A DNA stretch of 64,000 nt from Dactylellina haptotyla (taxonomy: Eukaryota > Ascomycota > Orbiliomycetes > Orbiliales > Orbiliaceae), in the NCBI GenBank assembly GCA_031310005.1, contig CM062387.1, forward strand, positions 682,001 through 746,000, read 5' to 3'. Position numbers and translations under genes: made by a program. The notes under the pieces were generated by a model. The model had not been told where the DNA came from and searched no databases. It saw nothing but the letters and a program-made list of their open reading frames with translations. Below are positions 13,010 through 25,868 of the stretch, piece by piece (positions within the stretch are counted from its first letter, which is position 1; each line of letters opens with the position of its first letter).

Positions 13010-14769
13010 TTAATTTTTCGGCAGCCAGTGTGGATCCCACAGTATTTTGGGGCTTCCTCCCTTACCATATCCCTGGGTCTTCAGCATTGTCAGCATTCGC
13101 TCCAGTACCTCCACGACATCTGGCCGATCTTCTCGTTTTAACTCGATACAGTCATCGAGTAATAAATTCAGCCATTTAGAGTAGTCCCCTGGATATGGAG
13201 ATTCTGTCCTATACGTCAAAACGACACTCTTGTCCCTGATACATGTGCTAAAATCTACGGTAGAGGCTGGGATGGACGTCGGAATCAATCCCTCAACATG
13301 TCGTATATTTGGATGGGCGCACTTGGGCGGCTTTGGAACCTCCTCCACTCTTTTCTTGCCTTTGAGACTTTCTTTGTAAATCATATGGATTTGTGTATAA
13401 TGCTCATGGTATATTGGGTACATATGAAGGAGCTCGTACGCCATCGCGCCTAGACTGAAGATATCGTCTCGCGGGACGGCATCCATGATATTTAGTGCGG
13501 CGAGGCGCTCCTGTGTAGCTTATAAATTAGTGATTAAGCAAAAAATACAGCATGTTTATAGCTTTTGACTATTTTCTTACCGGTGATGCGAGCATATTGC
13601 ATATTGGCGCTCTTGCCCCGAGTAGTGTTGAGGCTCCGAAATCGCCAATTTTGAAGATCGGATAGATGCACGGATCTCCTGGTTGGCGCGCGGTCATGAA
13701 AACTATGGCCCGGCAAGGATTTAGAATTTAGATTGGCAGATATAAAATAAAACCATTAAAAATTGGAGTGGTGCTACGTACTGTTGTTGGCCTTCAGATC
13801 GTTGTGCATTATAGACACCCATTTATCTGGAATAGCACAGTCGTTGGGCCAGTCTTTGATACCATGGTGCATCCATGACAGTCCTTTTGCTATGCTCAAT
13901 ATGAACTCCTGGATGAATCCTTCAGGAAGAATTGCTAATCGATATTTCTTCGGATCTTCGTCAGGATTGATGTATATTGTTGTTGATCCCAGAAGCCTAT
14001 ATCGCGAGGAAAGTGTAAGTAATGCTGACACGTATTGGTACTATCGTTAAGGTGAAATCCGAACAATCACCTAGCAGTGAAAATCTTTTATCAACTTTTT
14101 AACTTACTGATATTCTTGAGCTTCATTTAGATAGTCCGTAGTATACTTCTCCCTTAGAACATTGACATCACCCATGTTACAGAACTCTGTCAGAATATGG
14201 CCAAAACGGTCACTATTGCCAGGAGTATGCGTAAGAAATGAGTGGAGAACGTTTCGATGCCCGCGAACGCGGTTAAGAATATCCCATTCTTGTTTGTATA
14301 CTACGTGAGCGTCATCATTTTTTTGGAAGACATACGCTCGCTTCGCGACAATCAGATCGCCCTTTTTGAGCCCCAATCCCTTCGCGATGCCCCCGTGCTG
14401 AGCTGAAACAACCTCAACAAGGGCGGTTTCACCCCATGCACCCTGTCCCAGGTCCTTCCGAACTATGAAGTCATTGTGAAAAATCTCTGGAAGCAGGTAG
14501 TTTGGTAGGAATGGTACTTGAAGATTGGGTTTTGGTGAGGTTTGGTGGCCTAGATGCTCTTTGGGGCCAAATATTTGCTCACGTAATCCGAGAAAGTTAG
14601 AACTAGAGCTAGAGCTAGACACGGAAACTCTATATGCTCCCCCTTTGTCATTGCCGCGACTAGGGGACTCCTGCTTTCGGCTACGACTAGGGGATTTCTG
14701 GTTACGTGAAACAATTTCCTTTGGCTCTTGGGATTTTTTAAATCGTGGTATTTTTGAACCTCGATCCAT
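13010..14769 (-). CDS. Divergent protein kinase, paralogue of the 44.7-47.1 kb kinase
   Basis: About 499 aa. Exons: 14108-14769, 13782-13996, 13581-13702, 13010-13510. A basic Ser/Pro-rich tail (residues 1-60, with repeated SPSR) precedes the kinase domain. Visible motifs: glycine loop DLGQGAWGETALVEV (about 106-120), lysine in LIVAKRAYVF (K143), catalytic loop MHNDLKANNIFM (about 282-293, Asn in place of the usual Arg of HRD), and FKIGDFGAS (about 308-316). The C-lobe has DDIFSLGAMAYELLHMYP. Catalytic Lys, Asp and DFG Asp are all kept, so activity is plausible. The tail ends in GYGKGGSPKILWDPHWLP, a signature shared with the other kinase. Intron phases are 2, 1 and 0, at the same places as in the paralogue. 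Family name and substrate unknown; the lineage looks fungus-specific. Confidence 0.85.
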
Positions 14770-15472
14770 TGATTCTTGTGGTATCTAGATCTCCCTAAAT
14801 TGGGCTATTACAGGGTGAAAAACAAGAAAATTTTCCTATGTGATTGAATAGAAATCAATCTGAGTATTTCTAAATGATAATTCTTGTATGTTACAAGAAA
14901 ACAATAATTTCGGCTAAAATAAATTATGATACTCTTGCTCGTTTATAAGATCGGTGGACTCGGGTTTGAGTATCATATGGTCGTTCTCATCGATCTAAGT
15001 TTGCGGAAACATGGCTTTGTAGAATGATTTCATCATGGTGATACGTCTTGGGACTACAGCAGATGAGATAATCAGTCCGAGGGTTCTGACAGTCTGGAAA
15101 CCACCATTTGAGCCAAAAGTGAGTAGAATAACTCGCTTACACGCTATTTACTCGCAATAAATTGGTGAGTAGCTGGGATCAGGAGCATCAACAACACAGA
15201 GTTTACTAAAATGCAACAAAAGCTTCAAGGTGGTTCTGTATATGGGAGTAATCGCTTGCCATAGCGCTAGGCTAGCAATTGAGTGCTATCACGATAAATT
15301 ATTACCAAGCTAGTTAAATAGTTCCTTGAATTTATGTTGGATCACAAATTAGATTAGTAGCTAAGGATATGAGACTTGATATATACACAAATGAAACAGA
15401 AAAAAGCTTAGCGATATATCTCGCCGATACTAGAGTACATGCAACAAAAAAAGAGTAGCTGAAATCTACTTT
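14770..15472. other. Intergenic region, nothing recognised
   Basis: About 700 AT-rich bases between the kinase start (14769, minus) and the end of the WSC gene (15473, minus). It should hold the kinase promoter and the WSC gene terminator. No conserved element is recognisable. Confidence 0.45.
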
Positions 15473-18400
15473 TTATGGTGAAAGGTATACTTGCAATTTA
15501 TTACCTGCACCGCAATATTCAGTTGCGTTGCCCGGGCAGTTTGTATTGCAGGTACTGTCTGGATTCACTGCGGTGGCCAAGTTGGCGTTGGCGCACCAGC
15601 ACTCGTTTCCATTCTCCAACCCTGCGACACTATATCCCTTACTCTTGCAAGTGCTAATACACAATGACGTTGTCATTCCGGTATTGGAGAAGGAGTAACC
15701 ACGGATGGCACGTCCGGAGATTTCTGACCAGCAACCACTATACTGCCAACCGAGAACATCGGCGGGAACAGCGGTAGGGCTCCATTTTGTGTTTTGGTAG
15801 ATGCTCAGTCTGCTAGATCCACCACATATTTGGCTGGAATCACCTGCACATGTTGCTGTGCAGCCCGTTTGACCGGGTTGTCTGTCGTATCCGATATTGT
15901 CGGAGCAGAAACATTGCTTTGCGGATTCGAGACCTGCGTATGGTAAGTTGTAGTTGTCCATACACCAAGATTGACAGTATTCGATAGTCATGGCATTGTC
16001 TGTCTTTGTTTTATTGGGGAGAGTTCGACTGTTCACAGAATCAAGATAACATCCACGGTAGGCCCAAGTACTTGCTGCTGATGAAGGCGCTGCAGAAGTT
16101 GTGCTCGTAATCGTCGTCGTTGTTGTAGTTGACGAGGTAGTTGTTCTGCTTGTCGTGCTGCTCGTAGTTGTGGAACTACTAGATGAGCTAGAGCGCGACG
16201 TTGTTGTCGAGCTGGAAGTAGTCGTAGTAGTTGTTTGTGTGGTAGTGCTGGATCTCGTTGTAGTGGTAGTGCCGAGACTGGTAGTGGTAGTCGTAGTTGG
16301 AACTGTGGTAGTAGTCGAAGTTGAAACTGTAGTTGTAGTACTAGTTGAAGAGGTAGAAGATCTCGACGTTGTCGTACTAGAAGTGGATGTTGAGGGTGTG
16401 GCTACATCGGTTGCGGTTAGATTCGAGCGAAGCTGATAAAGATCAAATTTCCTTCCAGCACCACAATACTCCGTAGTATTGCCCTTGCAGACCATATTAC
16501 ATTGACTATCATCGACGGCATCTCCGAAGTTTACAGGCCCTGAGGAGCACCAGCATTCACCACCATATTGTAGCCCGACCCAAACCTTGTCATCACAAAA
16601 TTCAAGACATCGTGCTACGCCCATGGTAGATGAAGTCCCCGCGAGAACTTGCCCGCCGGTCATGGCGCGACCACTATCAGGCTCGTTTACACAACCAATT
16701 CTGACATAGTTGTCATTGCCAGGGTTGTGTAGCGGGCCGGTGGGCGCCGAAGATGGGATGTCTGTTGTCAAGTCACTTGAAGACGTACCTGAACTCGATG
16801 TGGAACTCGAGCGCGATGTGGTGGTGGTGGTGGTGGTGGTTGAAGATGGGCTCAAGGATTGGCTCGAGGATGAACTGGAACTTGAAACCGGGCGAGATGT
16901 AGTTGTAGTGGTCGTAGTGTTTGACGTAGTCGTAGTCGTAGCCGTGGTGCTGCTGGCAGATGTAGTTGTGCTTGATGTAGTTGTACTTGATGTCGTTGTT
17001 AAAGTGCTAGGTCGTGTGGTAGAGGAAGTAGTAGTTGAGGTCGAAGAAGTGGTAGATAGAGTGGTAGAAGTTGTCGACGTTGTAGTAGTCCGAATTGTAG
17101 TGGTAGTTGTAGTTGTGGGAGATGAAGTAGTGGTGGTGGTAGAGATAGTGGTGGAGAGGGTAGAAGAGGTTGTACTTCGAGAGGTAGTTGAGGACGTGCT
17201 GGATACCGAAGAAGTCGAACTAGTTGTAACCCTCTTGTACAGAGCCAATCTCGCCGGCCCACCGCAAATCTCGCCAGGAGCTCCACCGCATGGCGTGGAA
17301 CAATCAGTATTTTGTGTAGCAGTGCCTGATAAAATATCGTTTCCACACCAGCACTCTCTTCCGTCTTCGACACCGACGTATTGCTTCGTCGGGGCACAGA
17401 AATCAATGCACTTTTCAACAGTCATGTCTGCAGCAGGATCGAGACCCCAGCCGGCAAGTGCTCTGTTGTCCGTGCGATCAGTCCAGCATCCCTGGAACGC
17501 AAAGCTTCCATATGTTGACACAATTGTGGGCGCAGGTGCGGCACTTGTCGTGGTAGTTGAGCTGGACGCGCTGCTGCTCGTACTGCTACGGGTCGTAGTA
17601 CTGCTCGTGGTAGTGCTGTTTATAACTTTTATCAGTCACTTGCTCTAGTAGAAGCTCTATATATAAAACTTACGTCGTTGTAGTCGTCACTGGATTGTTG
17701 GACGTCTTCTTGTAAACTGCAAGACGAGCAGGTCCACCACATATCTCTCCAGGGGCTCCCGTGCAAGGCGAAGAACATTCAGCATTGACAGCAGATTCTC
17801 CACTCAAAAGTGAGTCACCACACCTATAAGTTCATTTGTAAGCCTCTCTATCAAGGGAATTCGTTCTAGTATTACTGTAGGGTACTTACCAGCACTCTCT
17901 GCCATCCTCGACACCCACATATTGTTTCGTAGGCGCGCAGAAATCGATACATTTCTCCACTGTCATATTATCCGCTGGGTCAAGTCCCCATCCTGCTAGT
18001 GCTCTGCTGTCGGTCCTATCGGTCCAACAAGACAGGAATACGAAATTTCCTCTCGAGGCTACGATTGTAGGTCCAGCGGAGGCGGTAGTAGTAGTAGTAG
18101 AAGTCGTGGCTACCGATGAAGTCGTCGAGCTTCGAGAAGTCGTCGTGACTGACGTACTAGCAACAGATGAAGTTGTCCCGCTAGAAGCTGGGGCAACCAT
18201 ATACATGTTCATCCTATTGGAACCACCGCAGAATTGGTTCTGATCTCCAGCACACTTGTAACTACACCCACTGGATACCGGAGCACCAGTTCCAACGATG
18301 TCATTGCCACAATAACACTCATTCGCGTATTCAGTACCAAAGTACTTGAATCCAAACCCATTGCAGTAGTTGTAACACCAAGCTGCAGAATTGCTCGTGC

Positions 18401-21400
18401 TGGTGGTAGATTTACCAATGAGTGTACGATTACCAGTGTAATCTTTGTAGCATCCCATGTCAACCCAGAGGGTAGAACTTGGTGTGGCACTGGTAGCAGT
18501 AGTCGTGGCACCTGCTTTTGCCCTATATAAATTGAGTCTGTTGTCTCCACCACACTTCTCGGTTGAGCTGGCGCAATTTTTATAACAGTCTGCTTCAGCG
18601 GCCGAGGAACCGCCCAAAGTATTGCCACAATAGCATTCGGTGGTGTATTCAACGCCAAAGTATTTGAATCCGGAGCAGAAATTTGAACATTTCGTTAGAG
18701 TGTTGTCGTCCGCAGCATAGCTGCTGTCTTGGAGCGAGCGGTTGCCAACGTCGTCGGTCCAGCAACTTACGTAGTCCCACCCAGATACAGTACTAGATGA
18801 TGTTCCAGTAGCAGCAGTGGAGGTAGTGCTTGAAGCTGAGGTAGCTGAAGAAGCCGTTGTTGTTGAGATCGAGGTCCCGTTTCTCAGATATAAGGACAGC
18901 CGAGATCCAGCACCGCAGTAAGAGTATTGGTCGGCAGTGCATAACATATTACAATCTGATAGAGGTTTTGTCACGCCTCCTAGGTCATTGCCGCAGTAAC
19001 ATTCATTACCGTAAGAAGTTCCCATCCAAGTATACCCGCTGCAGTAGTTTGCACACCATGTTATATTGACACTGCTACCGGAAGTCGCTTTGCCTTTGAG
19101 AGATCTGCTGGCTGTCGAGTCACTCCAGCAGCCGTAGAATGTGTAGTCTCCAGCGGTCTGTTGGAAGCCTGGTGGGCGGGCATACACGCCATCGAGCAGG
19201 TTCGTGGTGGGATCGTAACGTTGGCTATCGTACCACGCTGTTGCGTAGCCGCCGTCGCCGCCGCATGTCTGGTTGCCATCACCGGGGCATGGCGTACCAC
19301 AATAGTTGTCTGCGCCTTTTAGCGATGTCGCAGGGACTGTGTTTCCACACCAGCACTCATAGGCATATTCTGAGAGAGCGAAAGCGTATCCGTTGTTAGA
19401 ACACGTTTGCTGGCACAGACCGTTTTCGTTGGTGCCTTGGAATGTGTACTTGTTTGGAGCGATACGGCCACTAGTGCCATCAAGGTAACAGCCAAGGTAC
19501 TTGTATCGACCTGTACCATTGGAGTATTTCGGACCAACTTGTTTAGTGATAACTGTACCAGTGAAGGCGACCTCATATGGACCATTGAAGCTGTCACCAT
19601 TGGTATTAAGCACCCAGTAGTCCGTATACACGACAGGATTTTGGTTAACCAAAGTTCTCTTGAAAGGAGCGAAGGCAACGGTGCCCGTAGCATTGGTGCT
19701 AGCAGCGATAAATTGGCCCTCGGTGAACTCATCACCTGGGTGTGTAGCATATAGTTCGGGCTGACCTGGTGGTTTCGATTTGGTGATTTGTAGAGGCGAG
19801 CCACCCGTATTCGAAATAATTATAGAGGCGGTCTGAACAGTACCACCATATACGGTACCGAAATCGTAGAACTTATTATTTGATACTCCGCCCTCCTTGG
19901 TCTTCATCTGAAGGAGACCAATGGGAGCAGTAGAAGATGTACCGGACATGGCAAAGATGGCATAACCAGCTGTCGTGTTGACGGCAACCCATGTAGAAAA
20001 ATCACCCGTATGGGTAGGCTGGAACTTGAGCTCAACAGCCACGTTGACGCCAGGACTAATGGTACTGCCAGGAGCAGGGAAGTCGGCTTCAAATCCATCA
20101 TTGAGATACCAAAGTCCTCCATTGCTAGGTGGTGATATGTTTGTCCACTGCGTCGTTGAGTTTATTTCGTCGACTTTGGTCTTGGTATATACATAGTTGA
20201 GGATGGTGAGAGGCTGCGTTCCAAGATTCTTGATATACATGGAACTGAGGATGCCATCTGTTTGCTGCTGTGATCCCCAAACAACGCCCCCAAAGGATAT
20301 CTCAAGAGGCTGGAGCTGAAGGAAAGCGCTGGAGGAAATAATTTTCCCGGACAGACCTACAGGTTGCTGACTAGTGTATCCCGCAACGCCATTGTTGGTC
20401 ATTATCTGAAGGGAAGATGTGATTGCACCTGGAGTATACTTTTGTCCCGAGGTCGTTAAATCGAGGGTGACTGGAATAGTGATGTTCTGGCCCTTCGCCA
20501 AAGACTTTCCTGTGAGCGAGCTGTTGCTGGCACGGAAGTATAGTCCAGGCGAAATATTTAAGCCTTTGAAGCTAGTAATAGCAATGTTGGCTTGACATTG
20601 AACATTTAGAGTTTTAGTATTTCCAACAGTCAATTCTCCGAAATCCATGGGTGTGCAAGTTAACGGAAGATTTATAGGAGCACCAAGACAAGTGATCTTG
20701 CCATTGCTTCCGGCGACATATACCTTCCCGTCACCAAAAGCCGGCCGCTGCCACTTTCCAACATAGGTGACTGGAGGTAGGCTCAACCTTGTCATGGTTC
20801 CGTCAGCATTTGGGACAGCACTCCAAGCCCTAAGGCCATTGTCGATGTCTGTTAACCAGAGGATACCAGTACCAGTCTGTCCATTCATTGAGGTAATGGT
20901 GGGGATACCAACTCCCACACGTTGGGCGTTAACTTCAGCTGTAGCACCAACCTGTGTGAAAACTGGCCTTCCGCTGCTGTCTTTCCCAAAACTGTAAACA
21001 ATGGTATTATAGTTGGGAGATGCAGCGTATATATAGCCTCCTTCTTTGGGATATGATGCGATACCGCCAAAAATAGACCCGCCCGGGGGAGTCAGAGTCT
21101 GAAGAACGGCATCACCACCACCCGAACCCATTTTGTAGCCACCTAGATCATCCGCATTGACAAGATAAACTTTGCCATTCTTACCACCAGTTACTCCCAT
21201 CCTTGTAACTCCAGTTGCTTTGAAAACAGAAGGGTCGAGCATAGTGAAGCCCGAACTCCCGAAATCCCTGTCCGCGTTATCGAGATTCAGGTACTCATAA
21301 GGCTGGAAGAAATCCTGTGGCTTGATTTTCTTCGTGTCTGGATCGATTTTGAAAGAAACAATACATTCTTCGAGAGTTCCAGGTGGATTCTTGCCGCTTC

Positions 21401-22465
21401 GAGCTTGAGCTTGATTTTCGTGGGCGTACCCGTTGGCAGTGACGAGAAAGAAGCGATCACTGCGGTCAGATGAAAACCCCATACCTGCCTGCCAGATACC
21501 GGCGCCTCCACCTCCTGCACCTCCTGCATAAGAACCAGGCTTCTGTGCAATACTGTAAGGCCCAGAGATAGTAGAAAATAATGACACGACTTTTGGTGTC
21601 GAGGGGTCTATTCCTGTTACCCAGCCGGTATAGTTATCTGTTCGATATTAGCCCAAAGAATCAAATGTCATCCCTTGATTCTGATTACTCACATTGATCA
21701 CAGTGACTGGCGAAACCGGCCCAAACAAGTCCATTGACCATCGCCAAACTCGGTCTTTGCATGTGGGTACCGCCCATGAAGAATTTCTGTGGGTCATTGT
21801 CTGCCTGGGTGCCGTCTAGTAGTAATGGGAAGCCAAATTTATCCGCTAGAGTTAGTGCGCTGAGGGCATACACTCTATATCTCCCATTGACCACACCTTC
21901 GGCTCCACCAGTCGAAGTGTCCGCGTAAGACTTCGAGAACAAGTAAATTGTATCAGTAGCAGGATCTATAACAGGTGTGCCCATAATTCCAATGTAAGGC
22001 TGAACATCTGAGCACCCGAGATCTGCTTGTTTAAAAGGCTTGGCCAATTGTCTGCTAGTAATGATGGTACCATTCAAAGCATCAATAATGTAGACATTGT
22101 TTTTGGCGGATGCGGCAATGACAACTTGTCGCCCGGTTGATGGTGGTGTATAAACCAATGGTTTTGCGAAGAACTGCATGTTACAGAGCCACGTTAAGTT
22201 AAATCCTTTTGAAGTGGCGTGGGATATTTTGATTGTATCAGTTGGGACATACCAATTCGTCAGTGCCACTACCCGTTGATATTTGCCATAAGATACCAAA
22301 TCCTGGATCGTTTACGATGTCGGGGCTCAAGTTGTGGTTGTCTAAATATCCGGATTGCAGTCCGTCGGCATCCTGAATCTCGTCCGTAGGAGCCAACGCA
22401 CTCGCAAACTTGAGCGATAAACTCAATGCAAGAACGGCCCCCTTGAATATATGTGCGAAGCGCAT
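15473..22465 (-). CDS. Giant secreted WSC-domain protein with propeller and choice-of-anchor-D-like repeats
   Basis: About 2244 aa. Exons: 22253-22465, 21693-22173, 17890-21637, 17674-17823, 15473-17615; all junctions keep frame. A signal peptide (about 1-24) is followed by a PQQ/quinoprotein-like beta-propeller (about 45-545: VYIIDALNG, GTPVIDPATDTIYLFSKSY, GKVYVAGSNGKITCLG). Next come repeats with the FGxVxxG...NxGxxPLxI pattern of choice-of-anchor-D/ASH domains (about 546-935). Nine WSC domains follow, at about 936, 1062, 1182, 1289, 1429, 1567, 1833, 2046 and 2152, each with the eight-Cys pattern (for example RECWCGNDILSG, CGAGNKLQVY). Thr/Ser-rich linkers, likely heavily O-mannosylated, separate the later ones. 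No GPI signal: the protein ends at the last WSC domain. WSC modules bind wall polysaccharides, so a wall or secreted glycan-binding role is inferred. WSC5 and WSC6 are near-identical. No catalytic oxidase motif was identified in the propeller. Confidence 0.88.
16092..17220 (-). repeat. Thr/Ser codon low-complexity tracts in the WSC protein linkers
   Basis: Two long ACT/ACA/ACG/AGC-type codon tracts (about 16092-16390 and 16790-17220) encode Thr/Ser-rich linkers between WSC6-WSC7 and WSC7-WSC8. Synonymous codons are mixed, with one purer run near 16819-16840. Read on the other strand they give long valine-rich open frames that are artefacts. Such tracts are expected to vary in length between strains. 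Confidence 0.8.
17230..18070 (-). repeat. Internal tandem duplication covering WSC5, linker and WSC6
   Basis: The segment encoding WSC5 (about 18050 down to 17700) and that encoding WSC6 (about 17515 down to 17240) are near-identical in protein: both contain GWGLDPA, MTVEKCIDFCAPTKQYVGV and EDGRECWCG in the same order, and both are preceded by a Thr/Ser linker with PTIV before the domain. The similarity extends to CxGAPGEICGGPARLAxYK at the end. WSC5 is split by an intron (17824-17889) that is absent at the equivalent position in WSC6. Confidence 0.85.
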
Positions 22466-24384
22466 TTTGAAAAATGAAGAATCTGTATTCTTTAGAATAC
22501 CTTGGCCCCAAAATTCTTTCCAAGTTAGACCGAGGAGGGGAAAAAATGTAAATATTACAACGAGACCATATGCGATAGCAATTTCAAAGAATGACTGAAA
22601 CCAAGAAAGATTCTAAACTTGTTAACTGATCTCCGTCGAGTATTTCTCTCGACCGATGATGATACTCGTAAGTAAGAAAATTAGAAATGAGCGTGTGTAG
22701 AAATCAATATTCAAATGAGCGACTATAGTTGAGACGGCATGCAGAACGTAGCTGAACTTCGTCTACTGTCTTCAGCCGAATCGAAAAGTTAGGGTAACCA
22801 AGAAAAGAATGTGTCGGATGGAGAGGTAAAAGATTGGCAAGGTCAGTTGAAAAGCTGACCAAGGAACTGTCCATTGCCACCAAGTTTTATTTTGTTTAGC
22901 TACAGATACCATAAATCTAACCCGTTCCTGACACTAAAGGAGTCGGGAGGTTCGGCAGCAGCCAAAAAGCCATAGGGCTGCCATCAGATCAAGCTCAGCC
23001 GATTTTCGAGTCTAGTACAGATATTGGTTAGATAGGTACCGGCCAACACGAGTGGGGTATTGCCAATTACGGCGAGGAGAATGACGGGGTGGATTTCATT
23101 CATCTCTCTTCCTCGGCGTGATGATATTTGGTTTGATGACACCTGCATAGTGCATTATCGATCGCTGCTGGTCAGAAATATTCTAAATTGCCTAACATCT
23201 GCCATTCCTGAAGGACAGCCACGTCTGCATGTTCACGCATTGGTAGACTGAGGCGGCGGATCGAGGACATTTTTCGTTGCAATGCCGATTGCAAGCTGAG
23301 ATCTAGACCAGGGGTAATATCTAATATCCGGGTGCCACCGGGGCTCCCCCGGGGTACGACGTTTTCTCGGTGCAGCCGGGTCAAACGGTGGCGTTCAGCA
23401 ATTCTCAACTAAGCCTGCAGGGGTATTTGCGAATCCAAACACGGGATAATCGATAACAAAGATTAAAAACCTCGCCGCATCTATAGATTCGAATGTAAAC
23501 ACAGAGGATTGGATAAGAGATATCACCGCATATGTTGCACCCAAACAGCATATAATTTTGCGAGCTTCGATCGTTTTTTAACCAGGTTCTAGCTTGCAAG
23601 CTTGGGGGGCAATGTTGGATTTTGACGCAACACACGGACACTTGTCATTAATTTGTATATCTGCAAAAGATCCAAAACTTTCTGTTCACATGTTCAGCAT
23701 CAATAATTGTACCGCCCTATATCAAAGAGAGGCCGACCGATGATCCTTGTTAGTATTTGAATGTACGAGTGACCTTGCATCGCGAAATTAGCAAGTGGAA
23801 AGTTTGAATGGAGTGCCGCATTTCAATGGGGAAATGTTCCTCGTTCTTGCGCCGACCCGTTGGAGGCGCCAAAAGTCCGCTTTCGCACGCGGATCGCTCG
23901 CCCCTATCAATGACATGAATTTTGTGCGCCGCGATGGCTAGATCATCGTAAGGCTGCCAATTTTGGATTTCACGACTAAGCCTTAGCTAGACCTGAACTG
24001 AATTGTGGGTATGGTCGGTTGAAAAAAAGGCCTTTCATATGGTCCCAGCTCAGTGCCCCGCTTTCAAATAGAAGAAACAATCTTCAGATAAAATATCGAA
24101 CCCACAAAAGGATATTCTGTTTTGAGTTCTCCGGAGTATTTCCTCGTGCGATAAATTCTCTAGTACTATCACCGGTATTTGTTCCTTTGGTATTAGGTTC
24201 ACCTACATTCTCAGATCTATCCACCCGTCGGTACTCGGATTGTCCTAGCTGTTCAACCGAAGCAGCCGGCACGCAAAGGATTTGGTGACGTGCGCCTTAT
24301 CTTCTACGTTAAAACAGTCTAACTACCCTCTACGTTACATTTAATATCTTACAATCAACATTTCCTTGAAGGGAGGTGGGCAAA
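22466..24384. promoter_or_regulatory. Shared upstream region of the divergent WSC and GH16 genes
   Basis: About 1.9 kb between two divergently transcribed cell-wall genes. No coding feature is supportable; frames at 23060-23251, 23172-23408 and 24019-24288 look random. The region should contain both promoters, but I cannot name specific operator sites. Confidence 0.45.
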
Positions 24385-25868
24385 ATGTATCCACCGTCAT
24401 CGTCAGCATCATCCTCATCGGGGTCGTCAACTTGGGAAGGAAGAGGAAGCCCATACCAAGATCATTCATCATCATCAGATAAAATATCGGTCTACTCTGT
24501 TATCTCGGAATACGCAAGTTCATACATACAGCCGCAAAAGAGGTCGTTTGTAACATCAAAGTTACAAGGTGCATATCAACAACCTTGGTTAACCGACCCA
24601 AGAGTAAGTCTTCCACCTTCCGAAGTCAATCAGCAGACGAAGACTGATGTATCTTGGTAGTTGAAATCAAGGAAACGAAACCACAATGCTATCGTATACA
24701 CCTTATCTTGTATAGGTATTGTAGTCGCAACAATATTCTGCTGGACAGGAAGCCGCGAGTTCAGATCGCGAGACTACTGTCTTGTACTCGACGATTCATT
24801 CAAAACACTCGATCCCGATGTATGGAATTACGAGGTACAAGTGGATGGATTTGGAAATGGTCAGTTCGACTGGACAACAACTGATCCCAGAAATGTATTT
24901 GTCGACCAAAACGGACTGCGCATTGTTCCTACTTTAACGAACGAGAGTACCACTATTACAAATGACCAACTCCTAAACGGATATACACTGAATCTTACAA
25001 GAGATGGGACTTGCACGTCAACATTAAAAACAGCATGTGGTATTAAATCCAGCAAGAAGCTCGGGACAATGATACCTCCAGTTCGCTCAGGTCGAATCAA
25101 CACGAAGGGAAAGAAAGGTATCCGTTTTGGGAAAGTCGAGGTCGAAGCGAAACTACCCTCCGGAGACTGGCTCTGGCCAGCGATATGGATGATGCCAAAA
25201 TCGTCCGCCTATGGCACTTGGCCTGCCTCGGGCGAAATCGATATTATGGAATCTCGAGGCAACGACTACGATACTCCCGAAGGAGGTAAAGACTACTTCG
25301 GCTCTACACTACATTGGGGTCCGAACGCCGGCGCTGATGGCTATTGGCGTACTTTTGGCACAACACAACTTAAGAGATCTGACTTTTCTAAGGAGTTCCA
25401 TACATTTGGATTAGAATGGACAGAAGATTATCTTGTAACCTATGTGGGTAATAGAATTCACCAAGTCATGTATATCAAGTTTGAGCAAGATGGATTCTGG
25501 CACAGAGGCGAATACGCCAAAATGAACGCCACGGGGGACGCAAATCCTTGGCGAAATGCAGGCGTAAAACAAGCAGCACCGTTTGATGAAGAATTTTTCT
25601 TGATTCTTAATGTCGCCGTGGGCGCATCAAACGGATATTTCAAGTAAGTTTACTATTTTCTCTAAAGCACCAAATGTGGAATCGGATGCTAATCATCTAA
25701 AATAACAGAGATTCTCCACAGAAACCATGGATTGACCGTTCTGGACGCGAGATGCAAGATTTCTGGAAAAGTGCGAACCAGTGGTACCCGACTTGGGGTC
25801 CAGAGGAAACTCGCGGAATGACCGTTCGGAGGGTTAGGATGTGGCAGGAAGGGAAATGCCAAAAATAG
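24385..25868 (+). CDS. Membrane-anchored GH16 beta-glucanase/transglycosylase
   Basis: About 453 aa, a type II membrane protein with an extracellular family 16 glycoside hydrolase domain, likely cutting or rearranging wall beta-1,3-glucan. Exons: 24385-24603, 24661-25643, 25709-25868. The first intron is 57 nt and holds an in-frame TAG (24658-24660); its GTAAGT donor and TAG acceptor are clear. A Ser-rich cytosolic tail (1-75) is followed by a membrane helix (about 83-102, TLSCIGIVVATIFCW). Then DDSFKTLDPDVWNYEVQVDG opens the GH16 fold. The catalytic motif is GEIDIMES (about 263-270, ExDxxE with both glutamates). WPAIWMMPKSSAYGTWPASG precedes it. LEWTEDYLVTYVGN and FFLILNVAVGASNGYF are typical later strands. 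It resembles the group annotated as glucan-binding or endo-1,3-beta-glucosidase in fungi. Confidence 0.88.

Noticed and set aside
16101-17648. Long valine-rich open frames on the plus strand (16101-16436 and 16710-17648)
   Set aside because: They are exact antisense shadows of the Thr/Ser linkers of the WSC gene and have no natural protein composition.
24658-24660. In-frame TAG early in the GH16 gene as a possible pseudogene mark
   Set aside because: It ends a 57-nt intron with GTAAGT donor and TAG acceptor; splicing gives a full-length enzyme with a membrane anchor.
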